Shown in pieces: positions 10,501 through 17,772 of a stretch of 64,000 nucleotides of DNA. A program made the translations under genes and the position numbers. The stretch's first letter is position 1, and each line of letters starts with the position of its first letter. Source of the stretch: Oceanipulchritudo coccoides (GTDB lineage Bacteria > Verrucomicrobiota > Verrucomicrobiia > Opitutales > Oceanipulchritudinaceae); the NCBI RefSeq assembly GCF_010500615.1, contig NZ_JAAGNX010000001.1, forward strand, positions 1,007,531 to 1,071,530. The letters run 5' to 3'. The notes below the pieces were generated by a model. It ran no database searches and had not been told where the DNA came from. It was given only the letters and a program-made list of their open reading frames with translations.

Positions 10501-10610
10501 TCGTGGGCAATCGTGATTATTCAGAAATCGAAGGGTTTCTCCGCAAGCGGCTTGAAGAGAGAATTCAATCAGCAAAGACACCTGTCCACTCAATCAAGGA
10601 CCCACAGTAA
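7560..10610 (+). CDS. Fusion: sialate O-acetylesterase-type esterase plus iduronate-2-sulfatase-like sulfatase
   Basis: One 1016-residue exported polypeptide carries two enzymes. After a signal peptide (residues 1-27, LLIICSLLPAALVA) comes an SGNH/SASA esterase domain to about residue 530. It starts with the usual beta-sandwich (HPLFSNRMVLQRNQPVPVWG), the nucleophile motif AGQSNM near residue 128, GVIWYQGESD, and the catalytic DIHP near residue 367. This part should remove acetyl groups from sugars. From about residue 537 a full sulfatase follows: KPNILLIIADDLN, the formylglycine motif CGPSR with Cys at 585, SDHGYHLGEHTMWQKLSLFEE, and a C-terminal block ending DPEQFTNL. This branch is iduronate-2-sulfatase-like. 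No signal peptide or stop lies at the joint, and both active sites look intact. Combined de-acetylation and de-sulfation of one glycan is the natural reading. Confidence 0.92.
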   Translation: MKIFHRFRRQVSCLLIICSLLPAALVAESEPDPIEPRVHPLFSNRMVLQRNQPVPVWGHASPGTEMTVEFGGQLVRTQTGSDGRWLLFLEPMKASGEGRTLKITDSSGEPDIELVDVLVGDVWVCAGQSNMAQTMDRYLIWDKVKKGFTNPNIRLFKIKQGGVARDGPSTEIVSDPFFKVSWQPCVPEFAAKFSAAASFFGMELECLTGVPLGLLYANRGATSASCWLPHEVLEGNPAYSRFLSPQNPNYTPSKFNPDAILAPSRLYNGTIHPLAPFAIRGVIWYQGESDSRWSWLYADLFSDVIRSWRKLWGYDFPFLYVQLAPHADVKWDNAGDVRALIREAQQQVLEDVPGTAMVVITDAGEAEDIHPQAKDIPGKRLARLAASLDIETIDAGFPSFKHLKVRGNRASLRFDHVSGGLQTQRVAMNVERGHFPGEGPDAVVAEADTLVGFEVCGPDRVFHPAKATIVLPDTVEVYSPDVLDVTAVRYGWANFPLCNLYGGNGMPASPFRTRVAEVANKADPGLVEVCESLPVSKPNILLIIADDLNTALSGYGHPQCKTPNLDRLAAEGTRFTRAYCQYPLCGPSRASLMSGRYPLSNGVTDNSGVLKADIPTLPQLFRESGYWTGRVSKIFHMGVPGHIYTGDDGLDHPESWTERYNVSVMEALTPGKAEDVMLEDSTPHYNEYREKWQAVAGKGGKLFINHGNHQGDDFVIVEADVGDEQLADGVAANKTIELLKERASDKEPFFLAVGFVRPHVPFVAPRRSFDRYPVDEMQVPEVSMDDLDDVPGSAKKRTNAAKFQLSEEAQRKSMRGYYASVSYMDEQVGRLIDTLDTVGLRDSTIVVFLSDHGYHLGEHTMWQKLSLFEESIRTPLIVSIPGQTLVNGKCASIVELIDIYPTIAEIAGLDAPEEIQGQSFVPLLKDADADLGHKDALIQVGLDFCLRTSKWAFMRYSARGDGINEFMLYDMQEDPEQFTNLVGNRDYSEIEGFLRKRLEERIQSAKTPVHSIKDPQ

Positions 10611-10829
10611 TCTATCGATACCCCACATTGACTGTTGTGCTCTCAAGATTCTGTTGAATACGGCCAGAACGGACTTCACATCCAGTGGTAGCGTGAAATT
10701 GACTCTTGTGTAGCATCTACCGTCTCCCCCATCATTGCCTTGTGTCCCAATTGCTATGATTTGCTGCACTGGTTAAAGCAAGAGGCGTCTACATGGGAAA
10801 TCCTGAAGAGGCCGGCACCCGACACTTGA

Positions 10830-11471
10830 TCAATCCAGTCCTTGGGGTTTCTCTTTCAGCTCTTTTTCGACAGGCTCAGACTCAGGTGCCTTGGCTGCCT
10901 GAAGCAACTTGACGACCTCTGAATGATTGGCCTTTGCGGCAAATGACTCAGCAGTGTCGCCATCAATATCCTTCAAGGAGGTGTTGGCGTTGCGTTCCAA
11001 GAGAAGTTTCACGACCTCCGCTTGTCCTTCAGCGGCGGCCCACATCAGGGCGGTGAAATGTTCATTGTCATCGATCTCATCAATCTTTGCCCCCTTGTCG
11101 AGGAGGAGGGAGACCGCTTCAACAAAGGGTCCACTCGAGGCAAACATGAGAGCGGTTGAACCAATTTGGTCCTTCTTGTTGATATCGGCTCCTGCCTCGA
11201 TGAGTTTGGCCATCACTTCTGAGTGCCCATTATAAGCGGCATACATGATGGCAGTTCGGTTAGCCTCATCGGTGACGTTTATATCAAAACCGTTTTCCAA
11301 AGCTTCCGCAATCGGTTGCCATTGGCCCTCGAGAGCGGCTGAAAAGACAACTTTCAGATCCGTTGCTTCGTCCAGCGCTTGGGCATGGGAGAGGGTGGGG
11401 ATTAAAACGCAAGCGACGCATGCAAGCATGAAACAGCCCGCGATGGCTTTAAATGAGTGAGCTCTTTGCAT
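10830..11471 (-). CDS. Exported ankyrin-repeat protein
   Basis: A small protein built of ankyrin repeats, which mediate protein-protein binding. A signal peptide (ending near LIPTLSHAQA) precedes about four repeats with the TALMxAA and VxLLLxxGA signatures: one around NRTAIMYAAYNGHSEVMAKL, then GSTALMFASS, FTALMWAAAEGQAEVVKLLL and GDTAESFAAKANHSEVVKLL. A charged tail rich in Glu and Lys ends the protein. I take the ATG at 11471; the frame also has a GTG eight codons upstream, which would extend the leader with hydrophilic residues. The partner cannot be told. It converges with the esterase-sulfatase fusion over a 219-bp gap in which I see no further gene. Confidence 0.88.
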   Translation of the reverse strand: MQRAHSFKAIAGCFMLACVACVLIPTLSHAQALDEATDLKVVFSAALEGQWQPIAEALENGFDINVTDEANRTAIMYAAYNGHSEVMAKLIEAGADINKKDQIGSTALMFASSGPFVEAVSLLLDKGAKIDEIDDNEHFTALMWAAAEGQAEVVKLLLERNANTSLKDIDGDTAESFAAKANHSEVVKLLQAAKAPESEPVEKELKEKPQGLD

Positions 11472-11599
11472 TCGGGATAAGTAAAGCGCCTCCACCTGTC
11501 GTTAACAAGGGCGAAACTTCCTCCATATGAATCCGGAGGTCCGCTTGGTGACCAATCCGGGGGGTGGGATAAGTTTTCTTCACCCAAGCCCGGGAGTCG

Positions 11600-11779
11600 C
11601 TAACTATCCTTCGACTGCTCGTCATCCTGCATGCTTTCATGGACGGAGACCACGGCTTCCGTGACTCGGTGTTTCTCGATGACCGAATCCAACTTCTTCT
11701 TCACTGCGTCCTCGACATACATCTCCTGGGAGAGCCCGACATACAAACCTACTGTGGGAGTCCCTGTCCCGGTCTCGAT
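11600..11779 (-). other. Possible small coding fragment in the ankyrin-tonB intergenic region
   Basis: The 400-bp stretch between the ankyrin and TonB-domain genes holds no clear gene. On the minus strand one frame is open for 60 codons and reads like real protein (TPTVGLYVGLSQEMYVEDAV, then KKKLDSVIEKHRVTEAVVSVH), ending in an acidic tail. An ATG at 11722 would give 40 residues, with AGGAG directly abutting it, which is too close for a good ribosome-binding site. It has no recognisable domain. It may be a small gene or the tail of a decayed one. Confidence 0.25.
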
Positions 11780-11870
11780 TCAAAAAAGAAACTGTAACCC
11801 ATTCATGCTCGTTTCCGTATAAAGGTATGAGAGCACACTATGGCCTCATTAACCTAAACACCTAACGATT

Positions 11871-12203
11871 ATGAAAATCCTGACCCAATCCATTCTCCTG
11901 TCTGTCTTAGCACTCGGCGGGAGTGTTCTAAGCGCTGCTCCTCAAACGATGGAGCTCAAGGCGCCTCAAGCCATTGAAATCATCGAGCCGGAAGTACCGG
12001 TCAATTACATGCGCTGGGGTATCAAGGGGCACGTCGTCGTCACCTTCCAGATCAATGAGGAAGGACAGCCGGAAAACATCCATCTTGTTGACTATGACGA
12101 TCGCGTTTACGCAAAGGTTGTGACGAAGGCCCTCCGCCAATGGCGCTTTGAAAAGCCTGAGGTCGAGGGGATCACCTACCGGTTGCCGATCAACTTCATT
12201 TAA
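11871..12203 (+). CDS. Exported stand-alone TonB C-terminal domain protein
   Basis: A 110-residue protein with a signal peptide (MKILTQSILLSVLALGGSVLSA) and a single TonB C-terminal fold: IKGHVVVTFQINEEGQPENI, then VVTKALRQWRFEKP and a final RLPINFI. A real TonB has an inner-membrane anchor and a long Pro-rich linker to pass energy to outer-membrane receptors. Here the linker is missing and the leader looks cleavable, so it is more likely a periplasmic protein using the fold for binding than an energy transducer. Such single-domain proteins are common in Verrucomicrobiota. An inverted repeat directly after its stop may end transcription. Confidence 0.85.
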   Translation: MKILTQSILLSVLALGGSVLSAAPQTMELKAPQAIEIIEPEVPVNYMRWGIKGHVVVTFQINEEGQPENIHLVDYDDRVYAKVVTKALRQWRFEKPEVEGITYRLPINFI

Positions 12204-12269
12204 GGTATCTGGACTGTATTTTCCCTATCCACGGCAATCACCTCATTTGCCCAGTCTGGACCAGATACC
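12204..12269. terminator. Inverted repeat between convergent genes, possible terminator
   Basis: GGTATCTGG right after the tonB-domain stop is matched by its perfect complement CCAGATACC at 12261-12269. A further ACTG/CAGT pair lies inside. The loop is long (about 48 bp) and the right arm lies inside the end of the convergent gene. There is no U-tract, so a terminator role is only possible. Confidence 0.3.
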
Positions 12270-12953
12270 ATTTTGCAAATCAACGACCCATTGAGTGCTT
12301 GCGGGGTCATACCAATACCAAGCCGACTCAGCAGCCGAAAAGGAATAGGGCCATGTGAAACGGTGCCATTCGTTGTTGGCGGCGAAGGTTTGCCGGAGTC
12401 CGGTATCCACATTGACCCGCCACTGGACACTGGCCCCTGAGGTATCAAGGCGATACCATCTGCCGATATTGTAGGGCCAACTGCCGGGTTCGATATAGGG
12501 CCAACTGCCGGCACTGATATAGGGCCAACTGACATAGACCCAACCCACCGGCCACCAGCGTTCGGTACCCTTTGTCCCTGTCAGCCACGGGAAATCGAAT
12601 TCACCGCTGGTGGAAAAATCGAGCCCACCACCAACGTATTCCCGATATGCATAAGTCCCCGATATTTCAGTCAGAAAGGTCAGCTCAGTTTCCTCCCGAT
12701 AGCTCGCCGGGTTATTGCCGCCATCATCGTAGGTTTGCGTGAGCAGACCCACGTTTTGGGATAGTCGCGTATAGCTCCAATTCCCAGGCTCACCAAACCA
12801 ATCAAAGCGGGTGGCACTCAGGAATTGGGTCCCTCCAATGCTCTGACCCGGAAGGCTGGCCGCGACCGTTCCCTCGCTCGGGGCCAATTGCGCGGCACTC
12901 GAAGCAGCTAAGGCCAAAATTCCAAACAGACTCAATTGCAAGGCTTTCAACAT
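12243..12953 (-). CDS. Secreted Trp/Tyr-rich protein with W-P-Y repeats, unknown function
   Basis: I do not recognise the family. The ATG at 12953 gives a signal peptide (LSLFGILALAASSAAQLA). The 236-residue product is rich in Trp, Tyr, Ser and Gly, typical of exported beta-structured proteins. The first half contains an FDWFGEPGNWSYTRLSQNVG segment and an EETELTFLTEISGTY segment that look like a lipocalin- or beta-barrel-like strand pattern. The middle has three near-copies of an 8-residue unit S-W-P-Y-I-x-x-G. The C-terminus repeats aromatic motifs (WYRLD, WHRFTWPYSF, WYWYDP) and ends QNGIWSRLGK. The frame runs upstream of the ATG without a stop, but that part does not resemble a leader. 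It stands alone on the minus strand. Confidence 0.75.
   Translation of the reverse strand: MLKALQLSLFGILALAASSAAQLAPSEGTVAASLPGQSIGGTQFLSATRFDWFGEPGNWSYTRLSQNVGLLTQTYDDGGNNPASYREETELTFLTEISGTYAYREYVGGGLDFSTSGEFDFPWLTGTKGTERWWPVGWVYVSWPYISAGSWPYIEPGSWPYNIGRWYRLDTSGASVQWRVNVDTGLRQTFAANNEWHRFTWPYSFSAAESAWYWYDPASTQWVVDLQNGIWSRLGK
12472..12543 (-). repeat. 24-bp in-frame tandem repeat encoding S-W-P-Y units
   Basis: Two full 24-bp units (12472-12495 and 12496-12519) share TAGGGCCAACTGCCGG and end in CGATA or TGATA. A third partial copy follows. The period is a multiple of three, so copy-number change would keep the frame of the secreted protein. Confidence 0.8.
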
Positions 12954-13103
12954 AACTAACTCTGTCAGACGGCGAACGAAATTTAAGCGAGAGTATTGTG
13001 GAAACTTATAGCGCAAAACAGCTACCCTTATGGGCGGGAGCCCGGACTATTAGCTTGGGCAGCTCCCTGCAGCTGCTTGATCGCACTTTTTGCCCCGGTG
13101 TGA

Positions 13104-13421
13104 AATTTTTCCGCTTCGGGGATTGAGTGGACGGCCCCCGGGCTATCCAACTTCCTCGAGCTCAACTTAAGGACCTATGTGCATGACCGGTACGGTCGGC
13201 CAGGGGTCTGGTTCTATTCGCTGGATGCCAATCAGGCCATAGCGATCAAGATTGCCCAGACGGTGTTTTCGTTGCTCTATGTGTATGCGGAAATGTCGGC
13301 GCAGACGCGACCCGGCAAACCGATCGAGCTCCACTCCACCCGGAGAGGTCAGCCCCGGCAAAGCTTTGCCTACGCTCCGGGGGCTTCCATCGGCCAAGCA
13401 GCCCGGCATCGCTTCCCGTGA
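13104..13421 (+). pseudogene. DUF2071 (YqjF-like) gene fragment
   Basis: The 570-bp gap before the DUF1611 gene holds a piece of a DUF2071 protein. In one frame it reads LSNFLELNLRTYVHDRYGRP, GVWFYSLDANQAIAIKIAQT, LLYVYAEMS and IELHSTRRG. These match the central conserved blocks of YqjF-like proteins (E-L-N-x-R-T-Y-V, P-G-V-x-F-x-S-L-D-A, A-E-M, RRG). The N-terminal third and the C-terminal block with the conserved ERY region are absent, there is no good start codon or ribosome-binding site before the conserved part, and the frame ends early. Bases 13017-13103 and 13422-13570 show nothing else I can name, apart from the AGGAG site of the next gene. Confidence 0.75.
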
Positions 13422-13586
13422 GCATCTGGGGGACTTTGAAGATAAGCCTTTCCTCGCGATCGTTTTTCGGTAGGGTGGAGGATTGTAAGTTTATCTTGGT
13501 GGGGACCTCTCGCTGACTGTCGGCCACTTCTGGTCGGTCCGATTCCGTCGCCTCCTCTGAGCCTAGCTCAAAATTGAGGAGTATTT

Positions 13587-14747
13587 ATGTTTAAAAATCC
13601 ACCATTCCCCGCGCAGGCGAGGCAAGCACTTGCTACGCCATCACCTATCAACGAACTCAACCGGTCCTTAACGGCGATCGTCTATTGTGAGGCCAATTTC
13701 GGCGGTATTGACGGAAAGACGGCCAACGGCCTGGTCCGCCATTCCGAGAAATACGAGATTCTCTCAATTATCGATAGTGAGAAGGCTGGTCAGGATGCCG
13801 GTACGGTTCTCGACGACGAGCCCAACGGGATTCCCATCTTTCGCGACCTGACCGATGCCTTGGCGCACGCCGGTAAGGTCCCGGACTACTTCATCTTCGG
13901 AATTGCCCCAGCGACCGGGATGCTCTCACCGGCTGAGCGCAGACTGGTACTGAAAGCCATCGATCTGGGGATGAACATCGTCAACGGGCTCCATGAGTTC
14001 CTGAACGAAGATCCAGAATTTGTAGCAGCGTGTTTACGATCAAACGTGGTGATTCGCGACGTCCGGCGGCCTCGCGAGAAAAAAGATTTACGCGTTTTCA
14101 GTGGGCGCATCGCGGAGGTCACCTGCCCGCGTATTGCTGTTCTGGGGACTGACTGCGCCATTGGTAAGCGGACCACCGCCACCGTTTTGACAAAGGCCCT
14201 CAGGGATCTCGGCATCAAGGCCGTGATGATCGGAACGGGTCAGACCGGCTTAATTCAAGGAGCACGTTACGGGATGGCTCTTGATGCGGTGCCCTCACAG
14301 TTTTGCGCGGGAGAATTGGAGGCCACGATTCTCGAAGCGTTCGCAGGCGAGGATCCCGATGTTATTTTCATCGAAGGGCAGGGCTCCCTCAGCCATCCCG
14401 CGTATTCCACCTCCAGCTTCATTCTGCGCGGCAGCTGCCCGGATGGCGTTGTGTTGCAGCATGCCCCGGGACGGGAGCACCGGTGCGACTTCCCCCAGAT
14501 GCCCATGCCGACTCCAGCCTCCGAGATAAATCTTATTGAGACCTTCGCGGAAACCAAGGTGATTGGCCTCACGCTCAACCACGAGAACATGACGGACGCG
14601 GAAATTTCCTCAGCAATCATCCTCTATGAACTTGAGTTGGGTATCCCCGTCACCGATGCATTGACCCGGCCCACTGAGCGTTTGGTGGAAATGGTCCTCG
14701 CCGCGTTTCCGCAGATTGGAGAAAAGCTATCAACCGTCGTAGCATAA
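13587..14747 (+). CDS. DUF1611 P-loop protein (DgcN-like)
   Basis: A cytoplasmic protein of the DUF1611 family: an N-terminal Rossmann-like domain (residues 28-160, AIVYCEANFGGIDGKTANGL) followed by a P-loop NTPase-like domain with the Walker-A-type sequence GTDCAIGKRTTA at 187-198 and the IEGQGSLSHPAYS block characteristic of the family. A member, DgcN, has been reported in D-glutamate catabolism as an N-acyl-transferring enzyme, and other members sit beside dipeptide epimerases. Here the next genes are a PLP-barrel racemase-like protein and, convergent, an M19 dipeptidase, so a role in D-amino acids or mixed-chirality dipeptides fits. GAGGAG five bases before the ATG supports the start. Family assignment is strong; the reaction is inferred. 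Confidence 0.88.
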   Translation: MFKNPPFPAQARQALATPSPINELNRSLTAIVYCEANFGGIDGKTANGLVRHSEKYEILSIIDSEKAGQDAGTVLDDEPNGIPIFRDLTDALAHAGKVPDYFIFGIAPATGMLSPAERRLVLKAIDLGMNIVNGLHEFLNEDPEFVAACLRSNVVIRDVRRPREKKDLRVFSGRIAEVTCPRIAVLGTDCAIGKRTTATVLTKALRDLGIKAVMIGTGQTGLIQGARYGMALDAVPSQFCAGELEATILEAFAGEDPDVIFIEGQGSLSHPAYSTSSFILRGSCPDGVVLQHAPGREHRCDFPQMPMPTPASEINLIETFAETKVIGLTLNHENMTDAEISSAIILYELELGIPVTDALTRPTERLVEMVLAAFPQIGEKLSTVVA

Positions 14748-14758
14748 CCGCGCCACGA

Positions 14759-15859
14759 TTGCAGATCGATCTCAACAAGATATATCACAACGCAGAGACA
14801 CTTGTCGCCCGGCTGAGCAAACGAGGTATTTCGGTCACTGGTGTCACCAAGGCCAGCATGGGATTGCCGGAGATCGCGAACGTTTGGCTTCAGGCAGGCG
14901 TCAGCGGGCTGGGGGATTCCCGTATCCAGAATTTAGATACGCTAAGGCGCGCGAGTATCGTGGCACCGATGGTGTTGGTTCGCTCACCGATGCTGAGTCA
15001 AGTGGATCAAGTGGTCGCGCTCACCGACGTCAGTTTAAATTCGGAAGTCGAAGTCATCCGGAAACTTTCTGCCGCTGCAAATACCATAAACCGAATCCAC
15101 GGAATCGTGCTTATGGTCGAACTGGGAGACCTGCGCGAAGGCATCATGCCTGAGCTTCTGGAGGCCACGGTAGCGGAAGTGCTTCGTCTTCCCAGCCTTG
15201 TGTTGGAAGGCATCGGGACAAATCTCGCCTGCCGATGCGGCGTATCACCCGACGACCGGAACATGGCCGAATTATCATCCCTTGCGGATTCGCTTGAAGC
15301 CACTTTTGGGATAAGTATCAACACCGTATCCGGTGGCAACTCGGCCAATCTCGATTGGGCTCTTAACTGCGCGGACACCGGACGGATCAACAACCTTCGC
15401 TTGGGCGAAGCGCTCCTTCTGGGATGTGAGCCCCTTCATCGCCAAGCGATCAAAGGCCTGCATACCGATGCCGTTACACTTTTTGCAGAAGTAATCGAAT
15501 CGAAGGAAAAACCTTCCAAGCCATGGGGCGAGATTGCGCAATCGGCCTTTGGGGCGGTCCCTCAAAGCAACGATACCGGAAGCATCAAGCAATCCATTCT
15601 CGCGATTGGGCGGCAGGACATTGATCCATGCGGCCTCACTCCGCCATCCGGGATTGTGATTCTCGGGGCGAGCAGCGATCACCTTGTCGTTGATTCCGGC
15701 AACTATTCCCATCAGCTGGCGGTTGGTGCTGAAATTCCGTTTCAGCTCAATTACAGCGCGTTGCTCCGCGCCATGACCTCACCCTACGTCACCAAGGACA
15801 TCATGCGAACGCCTATGACAAGGCATCTTGCAGAAAACGCACAAAGTTCCTGTGCATGA
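14759..15859 (+). CDS. YhfX-like PLP-dependent alanine/ornithine racemase family protein
   Basis: A fold-type III PLP enzyme of the alanine-racemase N-terminal-domain group. The PLP-lysine block is GVTKASMGLPEIA, followed by AGVSGLGDSRIQNLDTLRR, MVELGDLREGI, GIGTNLACRCG and SGGNSANL, which fit the YhfX/ornithine-racemase subgroup. The start is uncertain: only a TTG is available at 14759, yet the family's conserved beginning (A-P-R-L-x-I-D-L-x-K-I) extends upstream of it. In-frame codons upstream contain no ATG, GTG or TTG near the GGAGAA at 14718-14723; an ATC at 14729 lies seven bases after the GGAG. Translation may start there, coupled to the end of the DUF1611 gene. The last 47 bp overlap the end of the convergent M19 gene. 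The substrate is unknown; a D-amino acid is likely. Confidence 0.85.
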   Translation: MQIDLNKIYHNAETLVARLSKRGISVTGVTKASMGLPEIANVWLQAGVSGLGDSRIQNLDTLRRASIVAPMVLVRSPMLSQVDQVVALTDVSLNSEVEVIRKLSAAANTINRIHGIVLMVELGDLREGIMPELLEATVAEVLRLPSLVLEGIGTNLACRCGVSPDDRNMAELSSLADSLEATFGISINTVSGGNSANLDWALNCADTGRINNLRLGEALLLGCEPLHRQAIKGLHTDAVTLFAEVIESKEKPSKPWGEIAQSAFGAVPQSNDTGSIKQSILAIGRQDIDPCGLTPPSGIVILGASSDHLVVDSGNYSHQLAVGAEIPFQLNYSALLRAMTSPYVTKDIMRTPMTRHLAENAQSSCA

Positions 15860-16880
15860 CATTTGCCACGTCCTCGTCGCTGTAGCCGCGTGATTTGAGA
15901 ATTGCAGGCAACCGCTGCACATCGGCAATCGAGTCCAGATCCATCGGTGATTCCTCAAGTCCGAATCCGCCGTCCAGATCCGAACCGATGCCCGCGTGTA
16001 GCGAGTTCCCCGCGAGCTGGCAGACATGGTCGATGTGATCGACAATATGTTCCAGCTTCACGCCCGTCTCCGCCGGCTTGGTCTTCCCAAGAATCCAGCC
16101 CGGAACCAGCATCCATGCATCCAGTGACGCCCCGATGACAGCCCCGCGGGTGATCAGTTCCTGCAACTGCTCAGAGGTGAATTGGCGCTCGTGTTGAACA
16201 AGCTTCCGGCAATTGGAATGGCTCGCCCAGACTTTACCTTGGAACACATCCATGGCCTCGCGGAAGGATTCGTCACACAGGTGGGAAACGTCGAGAATGA
16301 TCCCCAGGCGATCCATCTCCTTGAGCAGCTCCGCTCCCTTGGCTCCGATACCGCCTCTTGCGTTCGTGCCCTGTGCGTAAATTCCCGGGCCGAAATTTGC
16401 GGGTCCGATGGCGCGCAGACCCTGCGCGTAAGCGCGTTCGACGTGCCCGATGGTCACCATGGAATCAGCGCCTTCAAGGCTCAGTAGGTAGGAAATGGGA
16501 GCGCTGACCGGAGGGTCCTGTGTCCACAGTTCCACCGCGGCGTCCAACTGAGCAACCGTCGTAATTTGCGACAACTCACCCTTCTCCTCCATGGCACGGT
16601 ACCAGGCCAGCTGCCCCTGTGTCTGTGCCCAAGCCTGCTCGGGAGAATGCCACCCGCGAAGGCGATTGGACGGCTTAATATAACGACCGATTAACGTGGC
16701 CACGCAGATACCCGTCTGGCCTTTGCGCATTTCCGGAAAACAGACCGTTCCCTTCCCGCGATCGGGCCGGTCCGTCATCTCTCGCTCCCGCTCACGGATC
16801 TCATGCAAGGGTCGCGTGTAGTCACGGTTCCACTCAAGGGCGTTCATGCCCAAATCAAGGTGGGCATCAAAGATTAACAT
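15813..16880 (-). CDS. Membrane dipeptidase family protein (peptidase M19)
   Basis: A zinc dipeptidase of the renal-dipeptidase family, which cleaves dipeptides, often with a D-residue at the C-terminal side. Zinc ligands are visible in order: H7 and D9 (FDAHLDL), the bridging Glu in SLEGAD (E136), H200 in ILDVSH, H221 in WASHSNCR, and GIGSDLDGGFG near the end. There is no signal peptide, so it is likely cytoplasmic, unlike the anchored mammalian enzyme. It begins MLIFDAHLDL, so the start is fixed by the metal motif. Its 3' end overlaps the end of the YhfX-like gene tail to tail. With the DUF1611 and PLP proteins it would make a route for D-amino-acid dipeptides, for example from peptidoglycan (inference). 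Confidence 0.92.
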   Translation of the reverse strand: MLIFDAHLDLGMNALEWNRDYTRPLHEIREREREMTDRPDRGKGTVCFPEMRKGQTGICVATLIGRYIKPSNRLRGWHSPEQAWAQTQGQLAWYRAMEEKGELSQITTVAQLDAAVELWTQDPPVSAPISYLLSLEGADSMVTIGHVERAYAQGLRAIGPANFGPGIYAQGTNARGGIGAKGAELLKEMDRLGIILDVSHLCDESFREAMDVFQGKVWASHSNCRKLVQHERQFTSEQLQELITRGAVIGASLDAWMLVPGWILGKTKPAETGVKLEHIVDHIDHVCQLAGNSLHAGIGSDLDGGFGLEESPMDLDSIADVQRLPAILKSRGYSDEDVANVMHRNFVRFLQDALS

Positions 16881-17059
16881 GGCTAAAGATCTGGAGGGTG
16901 GCTGACAGGGCGCCGAGACTTTACCATCGGTTCAGCTTGGCAAGACTGTATTTGGCAGAGCGTGAAACTGGCACGTGCTGGGTGAGGGGACCGCGCTGGA
17001 GCCAGCCTCAAATGGGTCATTTTTAAAACTTACCGCGGGTATTTGTTTCTTGGTTCCCG

Positions 17060-17707
17060 CTACAAGTTGCTCTGATTGAGCGTTTGCTGAAGCGCCTTGT
17101 AATTGATGTAGACAAAGTAGGCCATGAAGGCGGGCATGACCCATGTGCCCAGTTTCCAGAAGAGGAGAATGCCGATGGCGCTGGCGCAGACCATGCCAGT
17201 GATATGAATCAATCTTGAGCGCTTGTGGCCGACAACCGCGGCCAGCATCTGACCACCGTCCAGCGGGTAGATTGGGAGGCAATTGAAGATCGACCAGACA
17301 ATGCTGATCCAAACCAGATCGAACAGCATGATTAGTAAAAGCGAATTTTCCGGAATGGGGAAATTCCGGATTACCGCAATCGCCAGCAGTCCGAGCAGGA
17401 GTTGGATGCCCGGACCCGCGGCTGTTACGAGAAAGGATTGCCGTCGGCTCAGGACCCCGGCCGGAAAACTGGCGGTGCCCCCGAAGGCGGTCAGCGTTAT
17501 GATCGTCGGCAGGCCAAATTTGCGAATGGTCAGGGCATGTCCCAATTCATGCACAAAGATCGAGAGGAACCCGGCTAAGACAAACAGGGCTACGTTAATG
17601 ATGTCCTGTCGGTCGGCCATGTGCACTCCGCCTCCCAGAAAGACCATCGTGATCCAGAACCACGGTGCAATTCGAACGGGTATGCCTGCAAAATTAAATG
17701 TTATCAT
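17060..17707 (-). CDS. Site-2-protease family membrane metalloprotease (M50)
   Basis: A small integral-membrane zinc protease of the M50 family, which cuts transmembrane segments of regulatory proteins. I use the ATG at 17707 (MITFNFAGIPVRI) with GAAGAA upstream; the longer frame adds a basic, non-conserved leader. The zinc motif HELGH is at H53-E54-x-x-H57 in a hydrophobic helix, and the third ligand is D149 in NCLPIYPLDGGQ. About five or six membrane helices are predicted by eye. There is no PDZ or CBS domain, as in the short branch of the family. It is monocistronic here, so the substrate cannot be guessed. Confidence 0.9.
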   Translation of the reverse strand: MITFNFAGIPVRIAPWFWITMVFLGGGVHMADRQDIINVALFVLAGFLSIFVHELGHALTIRKFGLPTIITLTAFGGTASFPAGVLSRRQSFLVTAAGPGIQLLLGLLAIAVIRNFPIPENSLLLIMLFDLVWISIVWSIFNCLPIYPLDGGQMLAAVVGHKRSRLIHITGMVCASAIGILLFWKLGTWVMPAFMAYFVYINYKALQQTLNQSNL

Positions 17708-17772
17708 AGTTTTCTTCGGGTTAGGCAAAGACCTCCGGCTCCCTCTGCAACGGTTAATTGCTGGCAAACCCA

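Noticed and set aside
11871-12203. A full TonB energy transducer
   Set aside because: No Pro-rich linker or ExbB/ExbD genes; the leader looks cleavable.
12472-12543. CRISPR-like repeat
   Set aside because: The 24-bp units are directly adjacent without spacers and lie inside a coding frame.
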